This document shows positions 42,365-51,844 of a stretch of 64,000 nucleotides of DNA, piece by piece. The DNA is from Chryseobacterium viscerum (GTDB taxonomy: Bacteria > Bacteroidota > Bacteroidia > Flavobacteriales > Weeksellaceae), in assembly GCF_002899945.2 (NCBI RefSeq), contig NZ_PPEG02000008.1, positions 1 to 64,000 on the forward strand. Reading direction: 5' to 3'. Numbering within the stretch: position 1 is the stretch's first letter; each line of letters starts with the position of its first letter. The translations under genes were made by a program, and so were the position numbers. The notes below the pieces were generated by a model. The model was given only the letters and a program-made list of their open reading frames with translations, was not told where the DNA came from and did not search any database.

Positions 42365-44515
42365 CTATTTTTTAATGAATTTTTGGGAAGATTTCCCTAA
42401 AGAAGTTTCAATATCAATTAAATAAGTTCCGCTTAGGAAGTGTTTAACATCAACCTTATCACCAATAACTTTAGCATTCATTTTTCTTCCAAACATATCA
42501 TAAACAGAAATTGACTTAATTTTCCCTTTTGTTTTAATATTTAATACATCAGAAGCTGGATTTGGATAGATAGATGTTTCTGAGTTTGTTGTATCAACGT
42601 CTGAAGTGGATAATGATGATAATGCACAAGGGGTTGTAATACTGCCATATGGTTGTGTATTATATCCAAACTCAGTTACAGAATAACCTGAACCATTGGC
42701 CCCAACAATCAGTTTGAAATAGCCGTTAATATTGTAACCTTCGAATTGGTTTCTAAAACCAACATAAGCGGTTTTACCAGACCAGTTAGTGTATGTAGGG
42801 GTGTACACGTCAAGTTGTCCGGGAGTCCCAATTGGGTAACCTATATTATTTGCATTAGTTATAGTGGTGCAGGCCGGAATTAAACTGATATTTCTTGTTC
42901 CTGTTTGGCATACTAATCCTTTCCAATAGGTTTCAAATTTTAATTGATTTGCGCCATAGTACCAAGCACCATATCCTGCATCATCACTAAGTTCCGGGTT
43001 AATGATAAAATATTTCCAAGGTGCTCCGGAGTTGGTTATTACTGTTGTTACTGTTGGGTTGGCATAGCTTTCCAGAGGAGTCCCTGTAACTATTTTATAG
43101 GGATCTTTGTAAGAAAAAGTTAATGCCAAAGCTGTAGTTGATCCTAATGAAGTTACACCTCCTGTTATAGCTGGATTCAGAAACGTAATTGATGAATTCA
43201 GGACCTGACTTTTAGGGTGACTGGTTGCAGCACCATTTATGGTAAGCGTAGCAGTAGTAGGGCTTGTAACTGCTATAGTTGCTGTTAGTCCTGCTGGTAA
43301 TGAAGAAGTGAAATGTGTTCCTGCAGTAAGAGTTGTTCCATTTGATACGGCAAATGTTGCTCCGTTTAGCGTAATCGTTGATGTAGGAGCAGAGGCTACT
43401 GTTCCATCTAATGACACCCTACCACTATTGTCTAAGTTCTCTGTAAATGTACTGTTGCTAAGGGTTAGCCTAGGTGGAGTATTAGCAACTCCGGTTGCAG
43501 CTAAGTTGGCAGGCTGCCATAAATTCATTCGCGAAGGATGGTTTAATGCTGCTAGCATTCTGTTAACCTGTCCAGTGGTAAACATTTTATAACAACCGGC
43601 AGAACCGTTGTATCCCATATAGTTTTCAACGTTTACTTTCTGTCCAAGACAATTGTTACCCGCTGTACATCCTAATCCGGAAGAATTATTTTCTACAGGT
43701 GTGTCAGCAACTCCGTCACCATCATTAGTTGGGTTTGCAGTTGAACATGGAACATTAAACGTGTGTTGAAGATTTAACCAATGCCCAAATTCGTGAGTAA
43801 ATGTATCAGAAAACTCGTTTGAAGCCACTGTTCCTGCAGCATTAAATATATAACGTCCATTATAAACAACTCTGGCTGTATTTACTGAAGTCATGTATGA
43901 ATCCGGATACCAGGCAACTCCTGATTGATATAAATCTTTATTAGCATATAGGTCATTTTGGATATATACATTCATATACTTTGTATTATCCCAAGCATCG
44001 GTGCCAATTTCTGTATCATATCCGCCTCCATTACCATATCCTCCTTTGAAAGGGTGAAATACCACTCCACTTGTTGCTTTTCCGGTTGGATCAATTTTAG
44101 CTAATCGAAATTCAATACTTAATGCGCTTCTAATAGATTGGAAGTCAGAATCTACAGTGTTTGAATCAGTGTTGATTCCATTGAAATTTAAGTTGATTTG
44201 TTCCAGTAAGTCAACTACTTTTTGGTAATTTACTTTTACATTACTTTGAGATTCTCCATACACATGAAAAACCACAGGGATGATGTAGGTTGGGTTATTG
44301 ATACTGTTATTCAATGACCTTTTGCCTGAACCCATTTTTTTCATGAAATCTTGAGTGTATTTTTCAAAATTTTCATATTCAGCCTTAGATTCAGGATGCA
44401 GTTCAAAATGTTTTTTCATCATTTCATCTGCTTTACACTCATGAGGTCTATTTTCTTGAGCAAAACCTATTATTGGGAAGAGGGAAACAAGTAGTAGTAA
44501 TTTAAATTTTTTCAT
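42365..44515 (-). CDS. Secreted M43-family zinc metalloprotease with T9SS sorting domain
   Basis: The 716-aa protein has a signal peptide (residues 1-19, ending IGFAQ), a propeptide region, and a pappalysin/cytophagalysin (M43) domain with the zinc motif HEFGHWLNLQH (241-251) and Met-turn VENYMGY. Next come about 130 residues of beta-rich repeats (ITLNGATFAVSNGTTLTAG) and a domain with paired Cys. The end is a type A T9SS sorting domain (SIYPNPASDVLNIKTKGKIK...DMFGRKM...FLSGTYLIDIET). It should be secreted and digest proteins outside the cell. It lies directly downstream of the hydroxyproline genes, suggesting collagen-like or gelatin substrates (inference). Confidence 0.9.
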   Translation of the reverse strand: MKKFKLLLLVSLFPIIGFAQENRPHECKADEMMKKHFELHPESKAEYENFEKYTQDFMKKMGSGKRSLNNSINNPTYIIPVVFHVYGESQSNVKVNYQKVVDLLEQINLNFNGINTDSNTVDSDFQSIRSALSIEFRLAKIDPTGKATSGVVFHPFKGGYGNGGGYDTEIGTDAWDNTKYMNVYIQNDLYANKDLYQSGVAWYPDSYMTSVNTARVVYNGRYIFNAAGTVASNEFSDTFTHEFGHWLNLQHTFNVPCSTANPTNDGDGVADTPVENNSSGLGCTAGNNCLGQKVNVENYMGYNGSAGCYKMFTTGQVNRMLAALNHPSRMNLWQPANLAATGVANTPPRLTLSNSTFTENLDNSGRVSLDGTVASAPTSTITLNGATFAVSNGTTLTAGTHFTSSLPAGLTATIAVTSPTTATLTINGAATSHPKSQVLNSSITFLNPAITGGVTSLGSTTALALTFSYKDPYKIVTGTPLESYANPTVTTVITNSGAPWKYFIINPELSDDAGYGAWYYGANQLKFETYWKGLVCQTGTRNISLIPACTTITNANNIGYPIGTPGQLDVYTPTYTNWSGKTAYVGFRNQFEGYNINGYFKLIVGANGSGYSVTEFGYNTQPYGSITTPCALSSLSTSDVDTTNSETSIYPNPASDVLNIKTKGKIKSISVYDMFGRKMNAKVIGDKVDVKHFLSGTYLIDIETSLGKSSQKFIKK

Positions 44516-44596
44516 GATTTTTGGATTTGTTTGTTAATAAATTATTTAAATAATCAAATTGTTTTGGGCTTAATTTTGTGTGTTATGTGATGTTTT

Positions 44597-45862
44597 TTAA
44601 TTAAATCTTTCAGGGTTGAATATCTTTATCTCAACCGTTGGCTTTTCTTCATTTACAATTTCGGAGACTGTTTTCCCGAAAATAGGTCCGAGACTTAATC
44701 CCATCATTCCGCCGCCGCCTGCGATAATCAGATTTTTCAATTGGGAAGATTGACCTAAATATGGAAGTCCATCCGGAGCACAGGGCCTGTAGCCAAACCA
44801 GATTTCAGATTCTTTGGGCATGTCCACTTGAAAATCGGGTAAATATTTAGGAATGGACTGTATGATCCCTTCTACCCTTTTCCTATTAATTTTGTCATTA
44901 TGGGAAGCCAGTTCCATGGTTCCGCCAAAACGGATCTGTCCGTTCATAGGAGTTACTGCCACTCTTGCCTCAAGTAATAATGCCGCATGTTCCATTTTGT
45001 GTAAAGGATTTATGGGACTATGCATGAATGAGTAGCCTTTTCCGGGCATTAATTGAATTTTAAGACCTGCTTTTTGAGCGAGTTCCGGTAAGAATGAACC
45101 TCCTGTCATAACAAATCTGTCTGCGGTAAACTGTTTCCCATTAGCAATAACTGTTTTAATATTATTTCCGGATGTTTCAAAACCTGTTACTTTATGATGG
45201 GTATGGAAAATGACGTTGTTATTCTTAAGATAAGAAATCATTTGTTTCATCAGCTTAACCGGATTCATATGACCGTCACATTTATAATTGATCCCTCCGA
45301 TAACATCCAGCTGAATATTGGGTTCGAGTTCCTGAATTCCTTTTTTATTCAGAATATCCACCGATAATCCCATCTTGATTGCTTTGTGGGCAAGCTCTGT
45401 CTCTTCTTCTGCTACTTTTTCTGTTTTATAAAGCATCAGAATGCCATTTTGATTAAGCTCAAAATCAAATTCATCTTTTGCTGCAATGTCATTATAAAGT
45501 TGGCTGCTCGCAAGATTAAGATCCCGGATGGCCGCTGCAGAATGATTAACATGTTTCTGATTAGAATGTTTCAAAAACTTTACTCCCCAGGATATCAGAT
45601 TGGCGTTGAGAGAAGGTTTTACATAAAACGGACTTTTACTGTCAAACATCCAGCGGATTCCCTGTGCAACGACTCCCGGTGCGGCTAATGGGGTAAAATG
45701 ACTGGGCACAATCATTCCTGCATTGCCATAAGAGCAATTGTTGGTAAGATCGTTTTGTTCAAGAATCTCTACTTGCCATCCTTTCTGTAAAAGGTAATAG
45801 GCTGAGCTTAATCCCGCTATTCCTGCACCAATGATGAGTGCTTTTCCTTTATTCTGTGTCAT
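44597..45862 (-). CDS. FAD-dependent D-amino-acid dehydrogenase, probable D-hydroxyproline dehydrogenase
   Basis: ATG at 45862 is chosen because it directly precedes the dinucleotide-binding fold (KALIIGAGIAGLSSAYYL) and leaves an 8-bp gap after the epimerase. The longer frame would overlap it. The DAO family signature continues with GYRPCAPDGLPYLG and IIAGGGGMMGLSLGP near the C-terminus. In this operon it should oxidise cis-4-hydroxy-D-proline, formed by the epimerase, to pyrroline-4-hydroxy-2-carboxylate. DadA-type enzymes accept several D-amino acids, so the substrate comes from context. A truncated second copy of its 3' end lies at 42253-42354. Confidence 0.87.
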   Translation of the reverse strand: MTQNKGKALIIGAGIAGLSSAYYLLQKGWQVEILEQNDLTNNCSYGNAGMIVPSHFTPLAAPGVVAQGIRWMFDSKSPFYVKPSLNANLISWGVKFLKHSNQKHVNHSAAAIRDLNLASSQLYNDIAAKDEFDFELNQNGILMLYKTEKVAEEETELAHKAIKMGLSVDILNKKGIQELEPNIQLDVIGGINYKCDGHMNPVKLMKQMISYLKNNNVIFHTHHKVTGFETSGNNIKTVIANGKQFTADRFVMTGGSFLPELAQKAGLKIQLMPGKGYSFMHSPINPLHKMEHAALLLEARVAVTPMNGQIRFGGTMELASHNDKINRKRVEGIIQSIPKYLPDFQVDMPKESEIWFGYRPCAPDGLPYLGQSSQLKNLIIAGGGGMMGLSLGPIFGKTVSEIVNEEKPTVEIKIFNPERFN

Positions 45863-45870
45863 ATATTTGT

Positions 45871-46869
45871 TTACATTACCTGAAATCCCAGCCAATAAGG
45901 ATCTTCATCATCTATAATAATCTGATTATATCCGGTAATTCTTGCCCACCCTTCTACTGACGGAATAATCGCCGGCCTTCCGTCTAATGCAGCTGCCTCC
46001 TCAATTCTCCCGATAAACTGAGAACCGATATAGCTTTCATGGATAAATTCTTCTCCTTTCTTTAATTTTCCCTTAGCATACCATTGAGCCATTCTTGCAG
46101 AAGTTCCGGTGCCGCAAGGTGAACGGTCTAAAGCATTTTCACCTACCAGCACTGCATTTCTTCCGCTGGCTTTAGGATCTGTAGGCTTACCGGTCCACTG
46201 AATATGGCTTAATCCGGTAATGTGTTCTATTTCAGGATGAACGAATTGATACTTTTCATTGAGTAATTTTCTGATGATCTTTCCATAATGAATAAGCTGG
46301 CTGGCCGTAAAATCTGAAATATCTCTGAAGTTTTCCTGAGGATCTATAATGGCATAAAAGTTTCCGCCATACGCTACATCAGCGGTTATTAATCCCAGAT
46401 CCGGACATTCAATTTCCAGGTTTTCAGCATACAGAAAAGATTTTACATTGGTCAGTTTTACAGATTTTACTTTTTTTCCTTCCTGTACGTAATCTATAAG
46501 AATAAGTCCTGCGGGGGTCTCAAGGCGTAATTTTCCTGGAATTTTAGGAATAACAAGACCTTCTTCAATAGCAATGGTAACGGTTCCAATTATTCCGTGG
46601 CCGCACATGGGAAGACATCCGCTGGTTTCAATATATAAAACTCCGATATCATTATTCTCATCAATAGCAGGGTACAGAATACTTCCGCTCATCATGTCAT
46701 GCCCGCGGGGTTCAAACATTAATCCTTTTCGTATCCAATCATATTCTTTCATGAAATGAAGCCGGCGCTCCATCATTGAATTTCCTTTCAAAATAGGAGC
46801 ACCTCCTGCAACAAGGCGTACAGGACATCCACAGGTATGTGAGTCTATACAAAAAAATGTTCTGTTCAT
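45871..46869 (-). CDS. 4-hydroxyproline 2-epimerase (proline racemase family)
   Basis: The 332-aa enzyme inverts C2 of trans-4-hydroxy-L-proline. Both catalytic Cys are present: C89 in GCLPMCGHGIIG and C252 in DRSPCGTGTSA. Trans-3-hydroxyproline dehydratases replace the first Cys by Ser or Thr, so they are excluded, and the gene neighbours favour hydroxyproline over proline. The start overlaps the aldehyde dehydrogenase stop in an ATGA, a sign of coupling. The family usually has 310-340 residues. Confidence 0.92.
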   Translation of the reverse strand: MNRTFFCIDSHTCGCPVRLVAGGAPILKGNSMMERRLHFMKEYDWIRKGLMFEPRGHDMMSGSILYPAIDENNDIGVLYIETSGCLPMCGHGIIGTVTIAIEEGLVIPKIPGKLRLETPAGLILIDYVQEGKKVKSVKLTNVKSFLYAENLEIECPDLGLITADVAYGGNFYAIIDPQENFRDISDFTASQLIHYGKIIRKLLNEKYQFVHPEIEHITGLSHIQWTGKPTDPKASGRNAVLVGENALDRSPCGTGTSARMAQWYAKGKLKKGEEFIHESYIGSQFIGRIEEAAALDGRPAIIPSVEGWARITGYNQIIIDDEDPYWLGFQVM

Positions 46870-48362
46870 GTTGTCTGTAATTTTAATGATCCTGAATTCA
46901 TTTTCCCATCTACTATTCTGCTGATTTGCAATGGGTTGTCGTTTTTCAGCTCTTCCGGCAAAAATTCATCCGGCCAGTTTTGGAAAGAAATTGGACGAAC
47001 AAAGCGTTTGACAGCATCCGGCCCCACAGAAGTAAACCGGGAATCGGTAGTAGAGGGAAATGGCCCGCCATGTTGCATGGCATAGACAACTTCTACCCCT
47101 GTAGGCATTCCGTTAAATAATAGTCTTCCGCATTTATCTTTCAGAATATTGATCAGCTTACTATTATCACGAGCATCTTCATCAGTAGCTGCTACTGTAA
47201 TTGTCAATTGTCCTTTTAGCTGTTCTGCAATTTTCGTTATTTCTTCAGATGTTTCACATGCTACAACAATACCAAATGGTCCAAAAACCTCTTCACTCAG
47301 TACAGGATTATTGATAAAGTTCTGGGCATTGGTTTTTATAATTAAAGCACTTCCTTGCCAACCTTCTGCTTCTGTATTGACTTCTGCAATTAATTCAACA
47401 TCAGGTTGTTTTGCTGCGACATTCTTATGTTTCTCAAAATTTTCAAATATACCTTTGTGAAGCATATTCGAGGGAGCAACGTTCTGAATCTCATCTTTTA
47501 ATACATTTATAAATCGGTCAAGTGATTTCCCTTTCAATGCAATCAAAACTCCCGGATTTGTACAAAATTGTCCTACTCCTAATGTTAAAGAAGCAATATA
47601 TCCCTTCGCTAATGTTTCTGCTTTTGTGTCAAGCAGACGCTGAAGGGCAAATACAGGGTTGATACTTCCCATTTCTGCAAATACAGGAATAGGATTCTCA
47701 CGGCGGTTTGCCATATCAAACAAAGCCTTTCCACCATTGAAAGATCCGGTAAATGCAACCGCCCGAATATCTGAATGTTGGGTCAAATAAGCCCCGATCT
47801 CGTAAGAAGTTCCGGTAATATGACTAAAGATCCCTTCAGGCCATCCAAGTGCTGTAACAGCTGTAGTTATCGCATCAGCCATTATTTGAGAAGTCTTAGG
47901 GTGTGCCGGATGTGCTTTTATAATTACAGGACAACCAGCTCCGATAGCACTCGCGGTATCCCCTCCAGCTGTAGAAAATGCAAACGGAAAATTGCTCGCC
48001 CCAAAAATGACGACAGGTCCAATGCCTACATTGTATTTTCGAAGATCCATTTTTTGCTTTTCGGGCTGAGGAAGATCAATTCTGGGTTCTGTATATATTC
48101 CTGTGGCTACAGCTTTCGCATACATTCTCCATTGTCCCACTGTTCTGGCCTTTTCACCAGTAAGTCTTGCTAAGGGTAATGAAGTTTCGGCATGAGCTGT
48201 TGTCAAAAGTTCTTCTCCCAAAGCTTCGATCTGATCTGCAACAGCATTCATAAATTCTGCCCGTTCATTGATCGTTGTATTCTTCAGGAACTGAAAAGCT
48301 TCAACAGCCAGCTGAATTCTTCTGTCAATATTTTCTGTTGATGTTTCTTCAATCATAGTCAT
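46866..48362 (-). CDS. 2,5-dioxovalerate (alpha-ketoglutaric semialdehyde) dehydrogenase
   Basis: This NAD(P)-dependent aldehyde dehydrogenase oxidises 2-oxoglutarate semialdehyde, the last step of hydroxyproline degradation. The ALDH pieces are GPVVIFGASNFPFAFS, VAFTGSFNGGKALF, PVFAEMGSINPVF, the nucleophile in GVGQFCTNPGV, and VLSEEVFGPFGIVV. The KGSADH subfamily is recognised by this FCTNPG context and the long C-terminal part. I start at 48362 (MTMIEET), 10 bp after the deaminase. The open frame upstream to 48452 overlaps that gene and is not homologous. Confidence 0.9.
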   Translation of the reverse strand: MTMIEETSTENIDRRIQLAVEAFQFLKNTTINERAEFMNAVADQIEALGEELLTTAHAETSLPLARLTGEKARTVGQWRMYAKAVATGIYTEPRIDLPQPEKQKMDLRKYNVGIGPVVIFGASNFPFAFSTAGGDTASAIGAGCPVIIKAHPAHPKTSQIMADAITTAVTALGWPEGIFSHITGTSYEIGAYLTQHSDIRAVAFTGSFNGGKALFDMANRRENPIPVFAEMGSINPVFALQRLLDTKAETLAKGYIASLTLGVGQFCTNPGVLIALKGKSLDRFINVLKDEIQNVAPSNMLHKGIFENFEKHKNVAAKQPDVELIAEVNTEAEGWQGSALIIKTNAQNFINNPVLSEEVFGPFGIVVACETSEEITKIAEQLKGQLTITVAATDEDARDNSKLINILKDKCGRLLFNGMPTGVEVVYAMQHGGPFPSTTDSRFTSVGPDAVKRFVRPISFQNWPDEFLPEELKNDNPLQISRIVDGKMNSGSLKLQTT

Positions 48363-48372
48363 ATTTCTGGTA

Positions 48373-49278
48373 TTAATTGAGTATCGGACGCTTAGCTCTG
48401 CTTTCTTCAATGATCTTTTGAATTTTTTCTGCTTCCTCTCCATGAAGTTCAAGACGTGGGGCTCTCACATAAGGACTGCTTATTCCTTCTGATGTAGCAG
48501 CCAGTTTGATGTACTGAATAAGTTTAGGATGAATGTCCAGCTCCAGCAATGGCATAAACCATCTGTAGATCGCTATTGCTTTGTCATACTCACCTGCTTT
48601 AACAGAATTGTACATGGCCATTGTTTCATTAGGAAATGCATCTACAAGACCTGCTACAAGGCCGTCAGCTCCAAGCATAAGTGTTTCCAGACAGATGGTA
48701 TCTACTCCGCCAAGAATTTTGATCCTTTTCCCGAAACGATTGATCATTCTTGTGACATTAGCCAGATCTCTCGTTGATTCTTTAACCGCTTGAATGGTTG
48801 GATACTCAATAAGTTCCTCAAACATTTCAAGGGTTACATAAATTCCGTAATCTACAGGATTGTTGTAAATAAGAATAGGAAGATCAGTAGCAGAGGCTAC
48901 GGCTTTAAAGTATTCTAAAACTTCACGGCTGTCGGCTTTATAGCGCATAGGAGGAAGAAGCATGAGTCCGTCTGCACCCAATTCTTTTGCTTTCTGAGCA
49001 AAGTTTACTGCATTTTTAGTTGTATTTTCAGAAAGATTGAGAATGACAGGAATTCTTCCCTGTGTTATTTTTTTTGCGTATTTCAGCAATTCAAATTTTT
49101 CTTCGGTTTCCAAAGCGCTGGCTTCCCCCAATGTTCCTGCAAGGATAATTCCATGAACACCTGCTTTGATCTGGGCTTCTGTATTTTGAGTGAACATTTC
49201 AAAATCAATCTCACCATCTTTGGTAAATGGAGTTAATACAGCAGGATAAATACCTTCCCAGTTTAGTTTTGTACTCAT
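48373..49278 (-). CDS. DHDPS-family lyase, probable pyrroline-4-hydroxy-2-carboxylate deaminase
   Basis: The 301-aa TIM-barrel enzyme has the Schiff-base Lys166 (IQAVKESTRD), Tyr138 in IYNNPVDYG and the GTLGEASAL loop of the dihydrodipicolinate synthase/N-acetylneuraminate lyase family. Set with an epimerase, FAD dehydrogenase and KGSA dehydrogenase, it most likely deaminates and dehydrates 1-pyrroline-4-hydroxy-2-carboxylate to 2-oxoglutarate semialdehyde. It is the first gene of the operon, with its own promoter at 49296-49323. Confidence 0.88.
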   Translation of the reverse strand: MSTKLNWEGIYPAVLTPFTKDGEIDFEMFTQNTEAQIKAGVHGIILAGTLGEASALETEEKFELLKYAKKITQGRIPVILNLSENTTKNAVNFAQKAKELGADGLMLLPPMRYKADSREVLEYFKAVASATDLPILIYNNPVDYGIYVTLEMFEELIEYPTIQAVKESTRDLANVTRMINRFGKRIKILGGVDTICLETLMLGADGLVAGLVDAFPNETMAMYNSVKAGEYDKAIAIYRWFMPLLELDIHPKLIQYIKLAATSEGISSPYVRAPRLELHGEEAEKIQKIIEESRAKRPILN

Positions 49279-49295
49279 ATCAAATAATATTTATC

Positions 49296-49323
49296 CAAAA
49301 CTAGCAGAATTTCAAAATGACAA
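49296..49323 (-). promoter_or_regulatory. Promoter of the hydroxyproline operon
   Basis: On the minus strand TTG (49321-49323), a 17-bp spacer and TAGTTTTG (49296-49303) match the Bacteroidota promoter. Transcription would start about 10 bp before the deaminase ATG. Confidence 0.6.
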
Positions 49324-49325
49324 AT

Positions 49326-49349
49326 GTTAATATTTTAATAGATATTAAC
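49326..49349. promoter_or_regulatory. Inverted repeat, candidate AraC-type operator
   Basis: GTTAATAT (49326-49333) and ATATTAAC (49342-49349) form a perfect 8-8-8 inverted repeat ending 2 bp upstream of the promoter -33. That is an ideal place for activation by the neighbouring AraC-family regulator. AT-rich DNA makes chance repeats possible. Confidence 0.45.
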
Positions 49350-49369
49350 CATATTTTAACAGGTTGTTT

Positions 49370-50251
49370 TTATTGCTCTATGGTAGCCTCTTTATAGTGT
49401 TTAAGGTATTCTTTAGGTGAATATTTCATAATGGACTTGAAAACCCGGTTAAAATTGGTAAGGCTGTTGAACCCACTATTGAAAGCAACAGAAGAAATAC
49501 TGTACATGCTGCTGGATGTCAAAAGTTTGCAGGCTCTTTGTACACGAAGTTCATTAAGATATTCAATATAAGTAATGCGGGTACGTTTTTTAAAAGAGCG
49601 ACAAAAAGCCTGAGGAGTCATACAGGCTTCTTTGGCAATAAGGTCGAGGGTAAGTTTAGTTTGGGCAAAATTCTTCTTAATAAAAGTCTGGGCATCTATA
49701 ATTCTTTGATCATAGTCTGAAATATGATCAGGCAGCTTCTTTTCTGCGGATAAAGGGATATGGAGATGTCTGTTATGCATAAGGTGACTCAAAATCCTGA
49801 TAAAATCTATGATCTGGTCTACTCCTTCTGTTTTTTGTAATGCTGCAATGTTTTCCCCGATGCTTATTTTTAATTTAGGAGCCACCTGGAAGCCTACTTC
49901 TGAATGGGCAATAAAATTTTTAAGTTCTCCGAATTCCGGTAAGTCGAAAAATGCAGCAATCTTTTTATAAGGATCAAAGAAAATAGAGATTGAATGAACC
50001 TTTTGTTTTTCATCTTTATTAAAATCACCTCTGAAAACATGAGATTGATTGGCTCCTAGATAGAAGATATCCCCCTCTTCAAAAGTAAAGAGGTTTTGTT
50101 CTATAGCTAGTGTCCCATGCCCTTTGATAATCCACATGATCTGGGTTTCCGTATGGCGATGGAAGTAAGGATAGAAATTGGGCATAATGTCTTCCTGGAT
50201 GCGTATACTTTTGTTGGTGTCAGCAGGAACTGAAAACTGGAGACTCTTCAT
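49370..50251 (-). CDS. AraC-family regulator, probable regulator of hydroxyproline use
   Basis: The 293-aa protein has a cupin sensor domain (FHRHTETQIMWIIKGHGTLAIE...FEEGDIFYLGANQSHVF) and two C-terminal HTH motifs (LTLDLIAKEACMTPQAFCRSF and ISSVAFNSGFNSLTNFNRVF). It is immediately upstream of the hydroxyproline operon on the same strand, and divergent from the proline-peptidase genes, so it may control both. The inducer could be hydroxyproline or a pathway intermediate (inference). Confidence 0.87.
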   Translation of the reverse strand: MKSLQFSVPADTNKSIRIQEDIMPNFYPYFHRHTETQIMWIIKGHGTLAIEQNLFTFEEGDIFYLGANQSHVFRGDFNKDEKQKVHSISIFFDPYKKIAAFFDLPEFGELKNFIAHSEVGFQVAPKLKISIGENIAALQKTEGVDQIIDFIRILSHLMHNRHLHIPLSAEKKLPDHISDYDQRIIDAQTFIKKNFAQTKLTLDLIAKEACMTPQAFCRSFKKRTRITYIEYLNELRVQRACKLLTSSSMYSISSVAFNSGFNSLTNFNRVFKSIMKYSPKEYLKHYKEATIEQ

Positions 50252-50435
50252 AGAATCAATATTTTATGAGCTAATGCAGTTAAAAGGTTAAAATATGACC
50301 GAATTTAAGCAAAATATGAACACTGAATATCATATTAAAATCCAAACTTTACATTATCTTTATTTTCATGAATAAAGAGCTGTCAATAGTACAAAATCGT
50401 AACTTTAAAACTTTAAATTAAAAAGTATTCATAAT

Positions 50436-51830
50436 ATGTTTTCAACACAAACCTATCAAGATAGAAGAACAGTATTACAACGTAATGTAGCCAACGGAAT
50501 TTTATTGTTTTTGGGAAATATAGAGAACCCTGTGAATTTTGAACACAATCCTTATTATTTCCGCCAGGACAGTACCTATTTATATTATTTCGGGATTCAG
50601 GAACCCCGTATTGTGGCCATTATTGATATTGATGAGAATAAGACCATTATTTTCGGGGATGAATTAAGTATAGATGATATCGTATGGATGGGCAGACAGG
50701 AAACCCTGAAAGAGAAAAGTCTGAAATCCGGTGTACAGGAAACGCGTCCTTATGCAGAACTTTCTCAATATATTGTAAAAGCACAAACTTCTGGTAGAAA
50801 GGTACATTATCTTCCTCCTTATCAGTCTTCCAATAAAATTTTGCTGGCGGATCTTCTCGGAATTAAAATTGCTGAATTACAGCCTTCCGTAGAGATGATT
50901 AAAGCTATCGTAAAGCAACGTTCCATCAAAGAACCTCAGGAAATTGTACAGATAGAACAGGCGGTAGATGTATCCAATGAAATGCATTTACTGGCGATGC
51001 TTGCAGCAAAACCGGGGATGAAAGAATATGAAATTGCCAACGCCATCCAGCATCTTGCTGCCGATAAAGAATGTCAGATGTCTTATCCGCCAATCGTAAC
51101 GATAAATGGGGGAATTCTTCATAATCATTACCGTCTTAATACGATGAAAGAAGGTGATCTTTTCCTGAACGATTCCGGAGCGGAAACAGCGATGGGATAT
51201 GCAGGAGATCTTACCAGAACTTTTCCTGTGAGCAAAACTTTTACGACAAAGCAAAAGGAAATGTATGAAGTGGTTCTGAATGCTTTTAATCATGCTCAAC
51301 AGCTTTTGAAGCCGGGAGTACGATTCAAAGATATTCACTTGAAGGCTGCACAGCATTTGGTAGAAGGACTTATTGACCTTGGACTGATGAAAGGAAATCC
51401 TGAAGATGCAGTAAAGAATCATGCTCATACCCTATTTTTCCAGTGTGGACTGGGGCATATGATGGGACTTGATGTACACGATATGGAAGATCTTGGTGAG
51501 CAATATATCGGTTACACTGAAGAAGAACCAAAAGACACCAAAACATTCGGGCTTAAATCTTTACGTTTAGGAAAATCTTTGGAATCTGGATTTGTAGTAA
51601 CTGTTGAGCCAGGTATTTATATGATCCCGGAACTGATTGACATGTGGCAGGCTGAAAATAAAAATGCAGACTTTATTAATTATGATAAAGTCAATGAATA
51701 CCGAAATTTCGGAGGAATCCGTGTTGAAGATGATTTCCTGATCACATATGACAGTTACAGACTCCTGGGGAATGGATTGATCAAAACAGTTGAAGAAATT
51801 GAAAATTACAGAGCTGAGCATTTAGCTTAA
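50436..51830 (+). CDS. Xaa-Pro aminopeptidase (M24B, aminopeptidase P)
   Basis: The 464-aa enzyme removes an N-terminal residue that precedes proline. The C-terminal pita-bread domain has all five metal ligands: D246 and D258 (NDSGAETAMGYAGDLTRTF), H341 (GLGHMMGLDVHD), E391 (VTVEPGIYM) and E431 (GGIRVEDDFLI). An N-terminal creatinase-like domain precedes it. There is no signal peptide, so it acts in the cytoplasm. It is followed after 14 bp by the S9 peptidase and divergent from the AraC gene and hydroxyproline operon, suggesting release of proline and hydroxyproline from peptides. Confidence 0.93.
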   Translation: MFSTQTYQDRRTVLQRNVANGILLFLGNIENPVNFEHNPYYFRQDSTYLYYFGIQEPRIVAIIDIDENKTIIFGDELSIDDIVWMGRQETLKEKSLKSGVQETRPYAELSQYIVKAQTSGRKVHYLPPYQSSNKILLADLLGIKIAELQPSVEMIKAIVKQRSIKEPQEIVQIEQAVDVSNEMHLLAMLAAKPGMKEYEIANAIQHLAADKECQMSYPPIVTINGGILHNHYRLNTMKEGDLFLNDSGAETAMGYAGDLTRTFPVSKTFTTKQKEMYEVVLNAFNHAQQLLKPGVRFKDIHLKAAQHLVEGLIDLGLMKGNPEDAVKNHAHTLFFQCGLGHMMGLDVHDMEDLGEQYIGYTEEEPKDTKTFGLKSLRLGKSLESGFVVTVEPGIYMIPELIDMWQAENKNADFINYDKVNEYRNFGGIRVEDDFLITYDSYRLLGNGLIKTVEEIENYRAEHLA

Positions 51831-51844
51831 TCCAAATAATATCT

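Noticed and set aside
45863..45895. Upstream start of the D-amino-acid dehydrogenase (11 extra residues)
   Set aside because: It would overlap the epimerase gene and adds residues unlike the family before the FAD-binding strand.
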